In this document: piece after piece, positions 47,715 to 61,186 of the stretch
How positions within the stretch are numbered: the first letter of the stretch is position 1
Layout: each line of letters opens with the position of its first letter
Origin: Prosapia bicincta
Lineage: Eukaryota; Arthropoda; Insecta; Hemiptera; Cercopidae
Direction of reading: 5' to 3'
Assembly: GCA_036971475.1 (NCBI GenBank)
Contig: JBAIZL010000005.1
Coordinates: 168,711,886-168,775,885, forward strand
Length of the DNA stretch: 64,000 nt
Notes under the pieces: model-generated
Database searches by the model: none
What the model saw: only the letters and a program-made list of their open reading frames with translations
What the model was told of the DNA's origin: nothing
Translations under genes and position numbers: made by a program

Positions 47715-50700
47715 AGTACAGATCCAGATCAGGTAAACAATATTATCCACTCAATGCCATAATTTCTTTTTATTTCCTAGTTATTCCTAGTTTCCTAGGA
47801 TAATCATGGTTCGTTCCTAGTTCTTCTTAGTTCCATCTAGCGCTTCTTCCTAGAAAGGGTGTAACGAGAAAACACTCATGTGTCTGATATAGAACAGATA
47901 TACATCAGGTAAACGATAGGATCCTCGTATTGCCATAATGTCTTTATATTTCCTGTGCCAGGGGATAATCATGGTTCGTTCCTAGTTCTTCTTAGTTCCA
48001 TCTACCGCTTCTTCCTAGAAAGGGTGTAACGACAAACACTCATGTGTCTGATATAGAACAGATATACATTAGGTAAACGATAGGATCCTCGTATTGCCAT
48101 AATTTCTTTATATTTCCTGTGCCAGGGGATAATCATGGTTCGTTCCTAGTTCTTCGTAGTTCCATCTACCGCTTCTTCCTAGAAAGGGTGTAACGAGAAA
48201 ACACTCATGTGTCTGATATAGAACAGATATACATCAGATAAACGATAGGATCCTCGTATTGCCATAATTTCTTTATATTTCCTGTGCCAGGGGATAATCA
48301 TGGTTCGTTCCTAGTTCTTCTTAGTTCCATCTACCGCTTCTTCCTAGAAAGGGTGTAACGAGAAAACACTCATGTGTCTGATATAGAACAGATATACATT
48401 AGGTAAACGATAGGATCCTCGTATTGCCATAATGTCTTTATATTTCCTGTGCCAGGGGATAATCATGGTTCGTTCCTAGTTCTTCTTAGTTCCATCTACC
48501 GCTTCTTCCTAGAAAGGGTGTAACGACAAACACTCATGTGTCTGATATAGAACAGATATACATTAGGTAAACGATAGGATCCTCGTATTGCCATAATTTC
48601 TTTATATTTCCTGTGCCAGGGGATAATCATGGTTCGTTCCTAGTTCTTCTTAGTTCCATCTACCGCTTCTTCCTAGAAAGGGTGTAACGAGAAAACACTC
48701 ATGTGTCTGATATAGAACAGATATACATCAGATAAACGATAGGATCCTCGTATTGCCATAATTTCTTTATATTTCCTGTGCCAGGGGATAATCATGGTTC
48801 GTTCCTAGTTCTTCTTAGTTCCATCTACCGCTTCTTCCTAGAAAGGGTGTAACGAGAAAACACTCATGTGTCTGATATAGAGCAGATATACATTAGGTAA
48901 ACGATAGGATCCTCGTATTGCCATAATTTCTTTATATTTCCTGTGCCAGGGGATAATCATGGTTCGTTCCTAGTTCTTCTTAGTTCCATCTACCGCTTCT
49001 TCCTAGAAAGGGTGTAACGAGAAAACACTCATGTGTCTGATATAGAACAGATATACATTAGGTAAACGATAGGATCCTCGTATTGCCATAATGTCTTTAT
49101 ATTTCCTGTGCCAGGGGATAATCATGGTTCGTTCCTAGTTCTTCTTAGTTCCATCTACCGCTTCTTCCTAGAAAGGGTGTAACGACAAACACTCATGTGT
49201 CTGATATAGAACAGATATACATTAGGTAAACGATAGGATCCTCGTATTGCCATAATTTCTTTATATTTCCTGTGCCAGGGGATAATCATGGTTCGTTCCT
49301 AGTTCTTCTTAGTTCCATCTACCGCTTCTTCCTAGAAAGGGTGTAACGAGAAAACACTCATGTGTCTGATATAGAACAGATATACATCAGATAAACGATA
49401 GGATCCTCGTATTGCCATAATTTCTTTATATTTCCTGTGCCAGGGGATAATCATGGTTCGTTCCTAGTTCTTCTTAGTTCCATCTACCGCTTCTTCCTAG
49501 AAAGGGTGTAACGAGAAAACACTCATGTGTCTGATATAGAACAGATATACATTAGGTAAACGATAGGATCCTCGTATTGCCATAATTTCTTTATATTTCC
49601 TGTGCCAGGGGATAAGCATGGTTCGTTCCTAGTTCTTCTTAGTTCCATCTACCGCTTCTTCCTAGAAAGGGTGTAACGAGAAAACACTCATGTGTCTGAT
49701 ATAGAACAGATATACATCAGATAAACGATAGGATCCTCGTATTGCCATAATTTCTTTATATTTCCTGTGCCAGGGGATAATCATGGTTCGTTCCTAGTTC
49801 TTCTTAGTTCCATCTACCGCTTCTTCCTAGAAAGGGTGTAACGAGAAAACACTCATGTGTCTGATATAGAACAGATATACATCAGGTAAACGATAGGATC
49901 CTCGTATTGCCATAATTTCTTTATTTTTCCAGTGCCAGGGGATAATCATGGTTCGTTCCTAGTTCTTCTTAGTTCCATCTACCGCTTCTTCTTAGAAAGG
50001 GTGTAACGAGAAAACACTCATGTGTCTGACATAGAACAGATATACATCAGGTAAACGATTGGATCCTCGTATTGCCATAATTTCTTTATATTTCCAGTGC
50101 CAGGGGATAATCATGGTTTGTTCCTAGTACTTCTTAATTCCATCTACCGCTTCTTCCTAGAAAGAGTGCAACGAGAAAACACTCATGTGTCTGATATAGA
50201 ACAGATATACATCAGGTAGAAGATAGGATCCTCGTATTGCCATAATTTCTTTATATTTCCAGTGCCAGGGGATAATCATGGTTCGTTCCTAGTTCTTCTT
50301 AGTTCCATCTACCGCTTCTTCCTAGAAAGGGTGTAACGAGAAAACACTCATGTGTCTGATATAGAACAGATATACATCAGGTAAAAGATAGGATCCTCGT
50401 ATTGCCATAATTTCTTTATATTTCCAGTGCCAGGGGATAATCATGGTTCGTTCCTAGTTCTTCTTAGTTCCATCTACCGCTTCTTCCTAGAAAGGGTGTA
50501 ACGACAAACACTCATGTGTCTGATATAGAACAGATATACATCAGGTAAAAGATAGGATCCTCGTATTTCCATAATTTCTTCATATTTCCAGTGCCAGGGG
50601 ATAATCATGGTTCGTTCCTAGTTCTTCTTAGTTCCATCTAGCGCTTCTTCCTAGAAAGGGTGTAACGAGAAAACACTCATGTGTCTGATATAGAACAAAT

Positions 50701-53700
50701 ATACATCAGGTAAAAGATAGGATCCTCGTATTGCCATAATTTCTTCATATTTCCAGTGCCAGGGGATAATCATGGTTCGTTCCTAGTTCTTCTTAGTTCC
50801 ATCTACCGCTTCTTCCTAGAAAGGGTGTAATGAGAAAACACTCATGTGTCTGATATAGAACAGATATACATCAGGTAAACGATAGGATCCTCGTATTGCC
50901 ATAATGTCTTTATATTTCCTGTGCCAGGGGATAAGCATGGTTCGTTCCTAGTTCTTCTTAGTTCCATCTACCGCTTCTTCCTAGAAAGGGTGTAACGAGA
51001 AAACACTCATGTGTCTGATATAGAACAGATATACATCAGGTAAACGATAGGATCCTCGTATTGCCATAATGTCTTTATATTTCCTGTGCCAGGGGATAAG
51101 CATGGTTCGTTCCTAGTTCTTCTTAGTTCCATCTACCGCTTCTTCCTAGAAAGGGTGTAACGAGAAAACACTCATGTGTCTGATATAGAACAGATATACA
51201 TCAGGTAAACGATAGGATCCTCGTATTGCCATAATGTCTTTATATTTCCTGTGCCAGGGGATAAGCATGGTTCGTTCCTAGTTCTTCTTAGTTCCATCTA
51301 CCGCTTCTTCCTAGAAAGGGTGTAACGAGAAAACACTCATGTGTCTGATATAGAACAGATATACATCAGGTAAACGATAGGATCCTCGTATTGCCATAAT
51401 GTCTTTATATTTCCTGTGCCAGGGGATAAGCATGGTTCGTTCCTAGTTCTTCTTAGTTCCATCTACCGCTTCTTCCTAGAAAGGGTGTAACGAGAAAACA
51501 CTCATGTGTCTGATATAGAACAGATATACATCAGGTAAACGATAGGATCCTCGTATTGCCATAATGTCTTTATATTTCCTGTGCCAGGGGATAAGCATGG
51601 TTCGTTCCTAGTTCTTCTTAGTTCCATCTACCGCTTCTTCCTAGAAAGGGTGTAACGAGAAAACACTCATGTGTCTGATATAGAACAGATATACATCAGG
51701 TAAACGATAGGATCCTCGTATTGCCATAATTTCTTTATATTTCCTGTGCCAGGGGATAATCATGGTTCGTTCCTAGTTCTTCTTAGTTCCATCTACCGCT
51801 TCTTCCTAGAAAGGGTGTAACGACAAACACTCATGTGTCTGATATAGAACAGATATACATTAGGTAAACGATAGGATCCTCGTATTGCCATAATTTCTTT
51901 ATATTTCCTGTGCCAGGGGATAATCATGGTTCGTTCCTAGTTCTTCTTAGTTCCATCTACCGCTTCTTCCTAGAAAGGGTGTAACGAGAAAACACTCATG
52001 TGTCTGATATAGAACAGATATACATTAGGTAAACGATTAGATCCTCGTATTGCCATAATTTCTTTATATTTCCAGCGCCAGGGGATAATCATGGTTCGTT
52101 CCTAGTTCTTCTTAGTTCCATCTACCGCTTCTTCCTAGAAAGGGTGTAACGAGAAAACACTCATGTGTCTGATATAGAACAGATATACATCAGGTAAACG
52201 ATTAGATCCTCGTATCGCCATAATTTCTTTATATTTCCAGCGCCAGGGGATAATCATGGTTCGTTCCTAGTTCTTCTTAGTTCCATCTACCGCTTCTTCC
52301 TAGAAAGGGTGTAACGAGAAAACACTCATGTGTCTGATATAGAACAGATATACATCAGGTAAACGATTAGATCCTCGTATCGCCATAATTTCTTTATATT
52401 TCCAGCGCCAGGGGATAATCATGGTTCATTCCTACTTCTTCTTAGTTCCATCTACCGCTTCTTCCTAGAAAGGGTGTAACGAGAAAACACTCATGTGTCT
52501 GATATAGAACAGATATACATCAGGTAAACGATAGGATCCTCGTATTGCCATAATGTCTTTATATTTCCTGTGCCAGGGGATAAGCATGGTTCGTTCCTAG
52601 TTCTTCTTAGTTCCATCTACCGCTTCTTCCTAGAAAGGGTGTAACGAGAAAACACTCATGTGTCTGATATAGAACAGATATACATCAGGTAAACGATAGG
52701 ATCCTCGTATTGCCATAATGTCTTTATATTTCCTGTGCCAGGGGATAAGCATGGTTCGTTCCTAGTTCTTCTTAGTTCCATCTACCGCTTCTTCCTAGAA
52801 AGGGTGTAACGAGAAAACACTCATGTGTCTGATATAGAACAGATATACATCAGGTAAACGATAGGATCCTCGTATTGCCATAATGTCTTTATATTTCCTG
52901 TGCCAGGGGATAAGCATGGTTCGTTCCTAGTTCTTCTTAGTTCCATCTACCGCTTCTTCCTAGAAAGGGTGTAACGAGAAAACACTCATGTGTCTGATAT
53001 AGAACAGATATACATCAGGTAAACGATAGGATCCTCGTATTGCCATAATGTCTTTATATTTCCTGTGCCAGGGGATAAGCATGGTTCGTTCCTAGTTCTT
53101 CTTAGTTCCATCTACCGCTTCTTCCTAGAAAGGGTGTAACGAGAAAACACTCATGTGTCTGATATAGAACAGATATACATCAGGTAAACGATAGGATCCT
53201 CGTATTGCCATAATGTCTTTATATTTCCTGTGCCAGGGGATAAGCATGGTTCGTTCCTAGTTCTTCTTAGTTCCATCTACCGCTTCTTCCTAGAAAGGGT
53301 GTAACGAGAAAACACTCATGTGTGATATAGAACAGATATACATCAGGTAAACGATAGGATCCTCGTATTGCCATAATGTCTTTATATTTCCTGTGCCAGG
53401 GGATAAGCATGGTTCGTTCCTAGTTCTTCTTAGTTCCATCTACCGCTTCTTCCTAGAAAGGGTGTAACGAGAAAACACTCATGTGTCTGATATAGAACAG
53501 ATATACATCAGGTAAACGATAGGATCCTCGTATTGCCATAATGTCTTTATATTTCCTGTGCCAGGGGATAAGCATGGTTCGTTCCTAGTTCTTCTTAGTT
53601 CCATCTACCGCTTCTTCCTAGAAAGGGTGTAACGAGAAAACACTCATGTGTCTGATATAGAACAGATATACATCAGGTAAACGATAGGATCCTCGTATTG

Positions 53701-56530
53701 CCATAATGTCTTTATATTTCCTGTGCCAGGGGATAAGCATGGTTCGTTCCTAGTTCTTCTTAGTTCCATCTACCGCTTCTTCCTAGAAAGGGTGTAACGA
53801 GAAAACACTCATGTGTCTGATATAGAACAGATATACATCAGGTAAACGATAGGATCCTCGTATTGCCATAATGTCTTTATATTTCCTGTGCCAGGGGATA
53901 ATCATGGTTCGTTCCTAGTTCTTCTTAGTTCCATCTACCGCTTCTTCCTAGAAAGGGTGTAACGACAAACACTCATGTGTCTGATATAGAACAGATATAC
54001 ATTAGGTAAACGATAGGATCCTCGTATTGCCATAATTTCTTTATATTTCCTGTGCCAGGGGATAATCATGGTTCGTTCCTAGTTCTTCTTAGTTCCATCT
54101 ACCGCTTCTTCCTAGAAAGGGTGTAACGAGAAAACACTCATGTGTCTGATATAGAACAGATATACATTAGGTAAACGATTAGATCCTCGTATTGCCATAA
54201 TTTCTTTATATTTCCAGCGCCAGGCGATAATCATGGTTCGTTCCTAGTTCTTCTTAGTTCCATCTACCGCTTCTTCCTAGAAAGGGTGTAACGAGAAAAC
54301 ACTCATGTGTCTGATATAGAACAGATATACATCAGGTAAACGATTAGATCCTCGTATTGCCATAATTTCTTTATATTTCCAGCGCCAGGGGATAATCATG
54401 GTTCGTTCCTAGTTCTTCTTAGTTCCATCTACCGCTTCTTCCTAGAAAGGGTGTAACGAGAAAACACTCATGTGTCTGATATAGAACAGATATACATCAG
54501 GTAAAAGATAGGATCCTCGTATTGCCATAATTTCTTTATATTTCCAGCGCCAGGGGATAATCATGGTTCGTTCCTAGTTCTTCTTAGTTCCATCTACCGC
54601 TTCTTCCTAGAAAGGGTGTAACGAGAAAACACCCATGTGTCTGATATAGAACAGATATACATCAGGTAAAAGATAGGATCCTCGTATTGCCATAATTTCT
54701 TTTAATTTCCAGCGCCAGGGGATAATCATGGTTCGTTCCTAGTTCTTCTTAGTTCCATCTACCGCTTCTTCCTAGAAAGGGTGTAACGAGAAAACACTCA
54801 TGTGTCTGATATAGAACAGATATACATCAGGTAAAAGATAGGATCCTCGTATTGCCATAATTTCTTTATATTTCCAGCGCCAGGGGATAATCATGGTTCG
54901 TTCCTAGTTCTTCTTAGTTCCATCTACCGCTTCTTCCTAGAAAGAGTGCAACGAGAAAACACTCATGTGTCTGATATAGAACAGATATACATCAGGTAAA
55001 CGATAGGATCCTCGTATTGCCATAATGTCTTTATATTTCCTGTGCCAGGGGATAAGCATGGTTCGTTCCTAGTTCTTCTTAGTTCCATCTACCGCTTCTT
55101 CCTAGAAAGGGTGTAACGAGAAAACACTCATGTGTCTGATATAGAACAGATATACATCAGTTAAAAGATAGGATCCTCGTATTGCCATAATTTCTTTATA
55201 TTTCCAGTGCCAGGGGATAATCATGGTTCGTTCCTAGTTCTTCTTAGTTCCATCTACCGCTTCTTCCTAGAAAGGGTGTAACGACAAACACTCATGTGTC
55301 TGATATAGAACAGATATACATCAGGTAAAAGATAGGATCCTCGTATTTCCATAATTTCTTCATATTTCCAGTGCCAGGGGATAATCATGGTTCGTTCCTA
55401 GTTCTTCTTAGTTCCATCTAGCGCTTCTTCCTAGAAAGGGTGTAACGAGAAAACACTCATGTGTCTGATATAGAACAGATATACATCAGGTAAACGATAG
55501 GATCCTCGTATTGCCATAATGTCTTTATATTTCCTGTGCCAGGGGATAAGCATGGTTCGTTCCTAGTTCTTCTTAGTTCCATCTACCGCTTCTTCCTAGA
55601 AAGGGTGTAACGAGAAAACACTCATGTGTCTGATATAGAACAGATATACATCAGGTAAACGATAGGATCCTCGTATTGCCATAATGTCTTTATATTTCCT
55701 GTGCCAGGGGATAAGCATGGTTCGTTCCTAGTTCTTCTTAGTTCCATCTACCGCTTCTTCCTAGAAAGGGTGTAACGAGAAAACACTCATGTGTCTGATA
55801 TAGAACAGATATACATCAGGTAAACGATAGGATCCTCGTATTGCCATAATGTCTTTATATTTCCTGTGCCAGGGGATAAGCATGGTTCGTTCCTAGTTCT
55901 TCTTAGTTCCATCTACCGCTTCTTCCTAGAAAGGGTGTAACGAGAAAACACTCATGTGTCTGATATAGAACAGATATACATCAGGTAAACGATAGGATCC
56001 TCGTATTGCCATAATGTCTTTATATTTCCTGTGCCAGGGGATAAGCATGGTTCGTTCCTAGTTCTTCTTAGTTCCATCTACCGCTTCTTCCTAGAAAGGG
56101 TGTAACGAGAAAACACTCATGTGTCTGATATAGAACAGATATACATCAGGTAAACGATTAGATCCTCGTATTGCCATAATTTCTTTATATTTCCAGCGCC
56201 AGGGGATAATCATGGTTCGTTCCTAGTTCTTCTTAGTTCCATCTACCGCTTCTTCCTAGAAAGGGTGTAACGAGAAAACACTCATGTGTCTGATATAGAA
56301 CAGATATACATCAGGTAAAAGATAGGATCCTCGTATTGCCATAATTTCTTTATATTTCCAGTGCCAGGGGATAATCATGGTTCGTTCCTAGTTCTTCTTA
56401 GTTCCATCTACCGCTTCTTCCTAGAAAGGGTGTAACGAGAAAACACTCATGTGTCTGATATAGAACAGATATACATTAGGTAAACGATAGGATCCTCGTA
56501 TTGCCATAATTTCTTCATATTCCCAGTTGC
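47715..56530. repeat. Satellite array, 165-bp monomer, ~53 copies
   Basis: Anchoring on TCGTTCCTAG gives spacings of 165 bp, or 164 where CGAGAAAAC becomes CGACAAAC. Landmarks of the monomer are CTTCTTAGTTCCATCTACCG, AGAAAGGGTGTAACGAGAAA, ACTCATGTGTCTGATATAGA and GATAGGATCCTCGTATTGCC. Most monomers contain a BamHI site (GGATCC); a subset reads TAGATCC and lacks it. Monomer types recur in blocks (higher-order repeats). The left edge is decayed (47715-47811 is a poor copy with repeated TTCCTAG), while the right edge stops abruptly after TTCTTCATATTCCCAGT. No long frame crosses the monomers. The period is in the range of a nucleosome repeat, as in many centromeric or heterochromatic satellites. 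Confidence 0.98.
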
Positions 56531-58828
56531 AACGGCCAAATTTATCGTTGAAAAAATATTGGTAACTATAGAGATTAGACATTTAGGCCAAAGGGCTTAG
56601 ATTTGCAAATATTTTAAATAAGAAAAACAAAAATAGTAAAATAGGACCAAATAAATGAAAATAGGATAAACTAGGACTAAATTTGATAAATCGTAATTGT
56701 TGAAATATGTTTAAAACAAAACTAACCTAAAATTCACAACCTCCACATTGGCTCTAAAAATTTAAGCTGTATTAGGATTGATAAAGTCGCGAGAACCTGG
56801 TTGTTTATAAAATCTTACAACAGGGAGCGCTGCAATCAAGAAGGTCTGATAAAATAAGACAACGAATTAAATAAATTTGGATAAACATAAATAAAGAAAT
56901 GGTTGGAACACAATTTGAAATTCAAATCAAAACGTCGTATCAAATAGAAGGCTCTTACAAAAGTCAAAACAAAGTAATTAAAGAAAATACAAGGAGACAG
57001 CAGTCGAGATTATAAATAACAAACCTTATGCTAGGGCTATCATGGCCCTGATAGGGTAATTTTCGGAACGGGGTTCTCACGGGTAGGACGAACATATTTT
57101 AAAGGAAGCGTGTGTGAAAGCGTTACTTGTATCAAAGCTATCAACAATATGGGGCATGTTTTGTTAAGCTCCAGAAGTTATGAGTCCCAAGATGTGGTAA
57201 AGAACCTCAGAAAGGGCAAGATATGATGCAGAAATGTTAGGATATTTGAGCTTTATACATAAATATCAAAATAAACACCACCTCGACCAGTAAAATGTGT
57301 AAATATAAAACGCCGGAATTAGTGAATTTGAAGAAGACGGCGTTCATTAAACATACTTAAAAACATAGTGAATAACAGTGAAAAAGTTTAGACCAACCAA
57401 AAAGCTGTCTAAAATGATTAACTAAAAAGAACATGATATTTACCAAGGATACTTGATGTGAGGAGGCAGTTCTCATGACAAGGCCTAGAAAGAGGACATC
57501 TGCATAAGGCTATATATAAACAATGTTATTCATTATGTTACACATCGTTCCACATTAATTCAAACTCAAAATTCAATAAAAAGAAATAGCCTAAGAGAAA
57601 TAAACCACACTTAGACTAACTGAATTAAAATTTAACTTTTCATAATAAAGAGTCATCTTTATTCAACCGTTCACATGAAATGGAGAGAAATTACACAATT
57701 GAGTAAAACATTGCCAATAAGGCTTTATTCCTTAAACAATAAATATAAACTCTTTATTAGTTATAACATGGAATTAATTATTATAATTGTATTTAAGTAG
57801 ATGTGTTTCAATATGTATAACCAAATGGTAATATAGAAGTTAACCAAATTTGAGTAAATCTTTGGCAGATTCACATATGTTGGTTTTTATTTAGTTAATA
57901 AATATTAGATGTAATTTAATTTGTTAAGTTGTAATATACCAGATTTTATGATATGTAGGGACGTATTAGGCTTGGGGGTATAATAATATGATAATAGCGA
58001 GTATAAACTAAGGTTTAGGTAAAATGGATAGCAGATAGCCTAGTCTAAATGTAGGGTGAATAATCTATAAATATTATTGTTTAAGGGTGTGATAAAATAA
58101 ATAATAATTAAAATATACATCTTAGATATACATGTCTTCGAAGGTTATGTTCAATACCTTCAATGTTTTTTCTTAAATTGAATAAGTTGATATTTGCAAA
58201 TTCATTGGAAATTCATTGATTTAAGTAATTTTAAACAAGGGTCATAAATTAAAATATAATTTGCTATTTGCAAACAACAGGAAATTGATTGTTTAAAATC
58301 ATTTTAGACAAAAGTTTGGTCTATATGTCTATACTAAATGTTAGTCTATATGTTTGTCCTTGAAATAAAGTAGGGAAATTAACCTAAATTCAATTTTCAT
58401 GTAAGAAGTAATAAAATAAATCCTGTAAAACAATACAAATAAGTAGCCAAATATAGAATGAATAGTAAATAAAAATGGCTATTTTCCAATTACCTTTGGG
58501 TTATGTTTTAAATAAAGTAAGTTTCACTGGGGGTCTAAGTATAATCTTCAAATCAGAAGTGTCTCTCAAAAAATGCATAACCCCAGATTGAAACCTAAGA
58601 GTGCTTATAGGTGGCTAATTGGTTTTTGTTACAAATTCAGGAGTTGGTTCTTCTGAGAGGTTTATTCCTTGTTATCGAAACAGAGTTCGAATTCAAGGGA
58701 TAAATAATTACTTTCTGCGGGCAAGGAGTGTGTTAACATCATAAAGTAAGAGTAGGAAGGAAATGAGTTGGTCAGAGGTATAAAAGTTGTAAAGGGAGTG
58801 AGGTATGTGACATGGTCCGTAGAAAAGT
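56531..58828. other. Non-coding stretch after the satellite
   Basis: AT-rich. At 57030-57080 a more balanced patch (GGGCTATCATGGCCCTGATA) contains a short imperfect palindrome. No gene supported. Confidence 0.5.
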
Positions 58829-58890
58829 GCCAGAAATCATGGTTCGTTCCTAGTTCTACCTAGTTCCGTCTGCCGCTTCTTATCTTTCGT
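58829..58890 (+). repeat. Orphan partial satellite monomer
   Basis: AATCATGGTTCGTTCCTAGT, then TCTACCTAGTTCCGTCTGCC and GCTTCTTATC, clearly match about 60 bp of the 165-bp monomer. It lies 2.3 kb beyond the array end, with several changes. Confidence 0.9.
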
Positions 58891-59560
58891 CCTACAAATG
58901 TGTAATAGAGATGACTGCTTTAAGACAACGATAAAGAGTTGGTCTATTACATGTACGCGATCCTACACAATCAAGCCACAATATAACCTCTACACTTTGT
59001 ATCAGGGGGTCTTATGTGTCCCAATCCTTACTATATCCAGAACCTTTCCCTTTCTTTCGCAGTCAATGATAGCTATAGCCTACTGGTCGAAAATCAGAAA
59101 TTAATATGTTTGTATTTACAATATTTGTGATTCAAACACTTTACATTTACACATGATTACACTCTTATATGAATCTTTCTATTCATAGTTTGTGCTAGTC
59201 TTACAGTTTTTAGTTAGCCATGTTTTTTTTTAATAATTTGTCAATAATTTCTTAAAAATATGAACCCCATTATTGTATTTCAAATATCATAAACGCAAGC
59301 TTACTGAGAACAACGGCGGCGATAACACGAGTAACAGACGATTTCTCTAGGAATCATTTCTGATTTTCAATTGTAAAAAACAGCAAAATAAGCCCATTTC
59401 CGACATCTGCCTTCGCTACGCCAAGCAAGACCGAAACTATCATTACGCCAAGTTTACGATTTGTATCGACGATCACGTATTGCAAGTGAAAATACTGAAG
59501 TTAGATTTTGTAACAAATGCGGTTTGCTGCAATGCACAGCATTTGTCTGTGGCACACGTA
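58891..59560. other. Flank with a GC-richer block
   Basis: 59270-59560 is less AT-rich (for example CAACGGCGGCGATAACACGA) and leads into the promoter-like site. No frame longer than 70 codons has a recognisable domain. Confidence 0.45.
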
Positions 59561-59567
59561 CACACTA

Positions 59568-59626
59568 TATATAAAACCCCGGGTCTCGTTATGGGAATTC
59601 AGAGTTAACAGCCGGTTGCAGCCATG
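59568..59626 (+). promoter_or_regulatory. TATA box with initiator-like site
   Basis: TATATAAAA (59568-59576) lies about 31 bp before TTCAGAGTT (A at 59601), which resembles the arthropod initiator TCAGTT. A short purine/pyrimidine-balanced leader and ATGAACTGG (59624) follow, but that frame stops after 6 codons (TAA). It could drive a spliced gene whose first exon is very short, or belong to a retroelement. No gene downstream was recognised. Confidence 0.35.
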
Positions 59627-60329
59627 AACTGGGTCACACATTAACCCTATCAGCAGTATTCGATGCCAGTCTGATATATTTAAATAGGTGTTTTACTATC
59701 AGAATTAATAAAAATAATATTATATTTTCAGTGAACTCTTCCAAAAATATATCCATACAAGTCTTATCTTAATTAAAAACAACCCCCTGATAGATCCCTC
59801 TCTTTACCCCGATTGTAATGACATTTAAGCCACTTAAGCGATCCAACTCTGTTGGGGGCATATTATTGTCTGCTATTGATAGGATGAGTGCAAAATTTTG
59901 TGTTTTCTCAATCCTATCTCAGTTAATCTGCTCTTCTTTATCCTTACTCTTATAAAGTGTTGGAAACTCTTTATGACTCCTATAGAGAGTGAGTATAGCA
60001 TGAACATGTGTTGACACGATTCCCGCTACATCCTCCATCTTGGGAATTTGTGTTCTAACCTTAGTGCAATACATATTCACAATCCTTTCCTACTTTTCGT
60101 GAGAAATAATAGCTATAGTGCCTGATCATCATTAAGAAACAAAAAATTAAATTATTTAAAGTACCAAGAAAGGGTCACATAAATAATTAACGGTTGAGTA
60201 TCGAATCGAATATATTTATTTTAATACTGCAACATTTCTTCATCTAGTTCGTTACCCTTATTAAGCTTGTTGTGCAGTAAATAAATGTCCTTACATTTAA
60301 CGTGAATTTTTAAGATCTGGGTGATGTAG

Positions 60330-60395
60330 GACCTTTTTTATAGCACAAAGGACACCGAACTAGTCGCCGAAACGTTGCACTAATTAAATAAATAT
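60330..60395 (+). repeat. Possible Penelope-like end fragment
   Basis: AAAGGACACCGAACTAGTCG followed by CCGAAACGTTGC resembles the CCGAAACG-containing terminal motif of the PLEs at 7.7-10.5 kb. Only the short motif is shared. Confidence 0.3.
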
Positions 60396-60567
60396 AATTA
60401 ACACTACATTCAATCGGTTTATCCTATATTTCGAATACTCAAATAAACATTAGTTGGAGGACAGGAACAAATAATAAAAGTAAGTTTTAAAAGCAAAAGT
60501 GCAAAATATCTTTATAATGCCAACTGTCTATTACAATTAGAAATTACAAACAATATCCATACATATG

Positions 60568-60571
<4 letters not shown>

Positions 60572-60619
<48 letters not shown>
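60572..60619. repeat. (TA)n microsatellite
   Basis: About 23 TA units with one G; lies at the outer edge of the inverted PLE pair. Confidence 0.94.
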
Positions 60620-60835
60620 ATAAATTAACATTTCAAAAACAAGAATACTTTTACTGCATATATTATTCACAGCTTTTCGCCGATAAAACAGTACCAGCAT
60701 CTTCAGGAAAATAATTATCTAACAAAATAATTTTACAAAATTAAATCATATGTTTATAAGTATTGAACTTTATGTAATTTTTTCTATAACATCAATAACT
60801 TTATAAATAGTTTGGTGCCTTGATCTCACTTAAAA

Positions 60836-61093
60836 TTATTCATCAGTTAATTTGTCTTTAACTTTATGCTTATAAATTTCCAATGTTTCACACATATAAA
60901 TCTTTAATCCTTTATTTAATTCTTTTATTAATTTCATATTTTGTATTTTAGGAAAATCGTGTTCATTATTAATGCAATGAGTAGCTAAATTTGATTTGTA
61001 TATGTTTGGTTTGATATAAGCGTTTAAATGTTCTTTGTATCTTTCTTTTAATTTCTTTTTTGTCTGTCCTACATATAATTTATTACAAGACAT
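60836..61093 (-). pseudogene. GIY-YIG endonuclease fragment, left arm
   Basis: An 85-codon frame reads CNKLYVGQTKKKLKERYKEH, then NLATHCINNEHDFPK and CETLEIYKHKVKDKLTDE. It is the YIG half of a PLE nuclease: Tyr-Val-Gly, an Arg in the following helix, and the His-Cys-Asn-Asn region. The GIY part and the RT are missing, replaced by the spacer. The Met at the start is an internal residue, not a true start. Confidence 0.8.
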
Positions 61094-61186
61094 TTTATAT
61101 TATATACTCCATTCCTTTCGTGCATATTATTTTGATTATTGTTATTGTTTATTAAATTTTAATTTTATTATGAGTTTATTACCAAG

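Noticed and set aside
47715..56530. Hammerhead ribozyme within the satellite monomer, as in some animal satellites
   Set aside because: CTGAT words exist on both strands, but no GAAA follows at a usable distance and no stems can be drawn.
47715..56530. CRISPR-like array
   Set aside because: Monomers are contiguous with no unique spacers, and the genome is eukaryotic.
58670..58710. tRNA B-box-like GAGTTCGAATTC
   Set aside because: No A box at the right distance and no cloverleaf can be formed.
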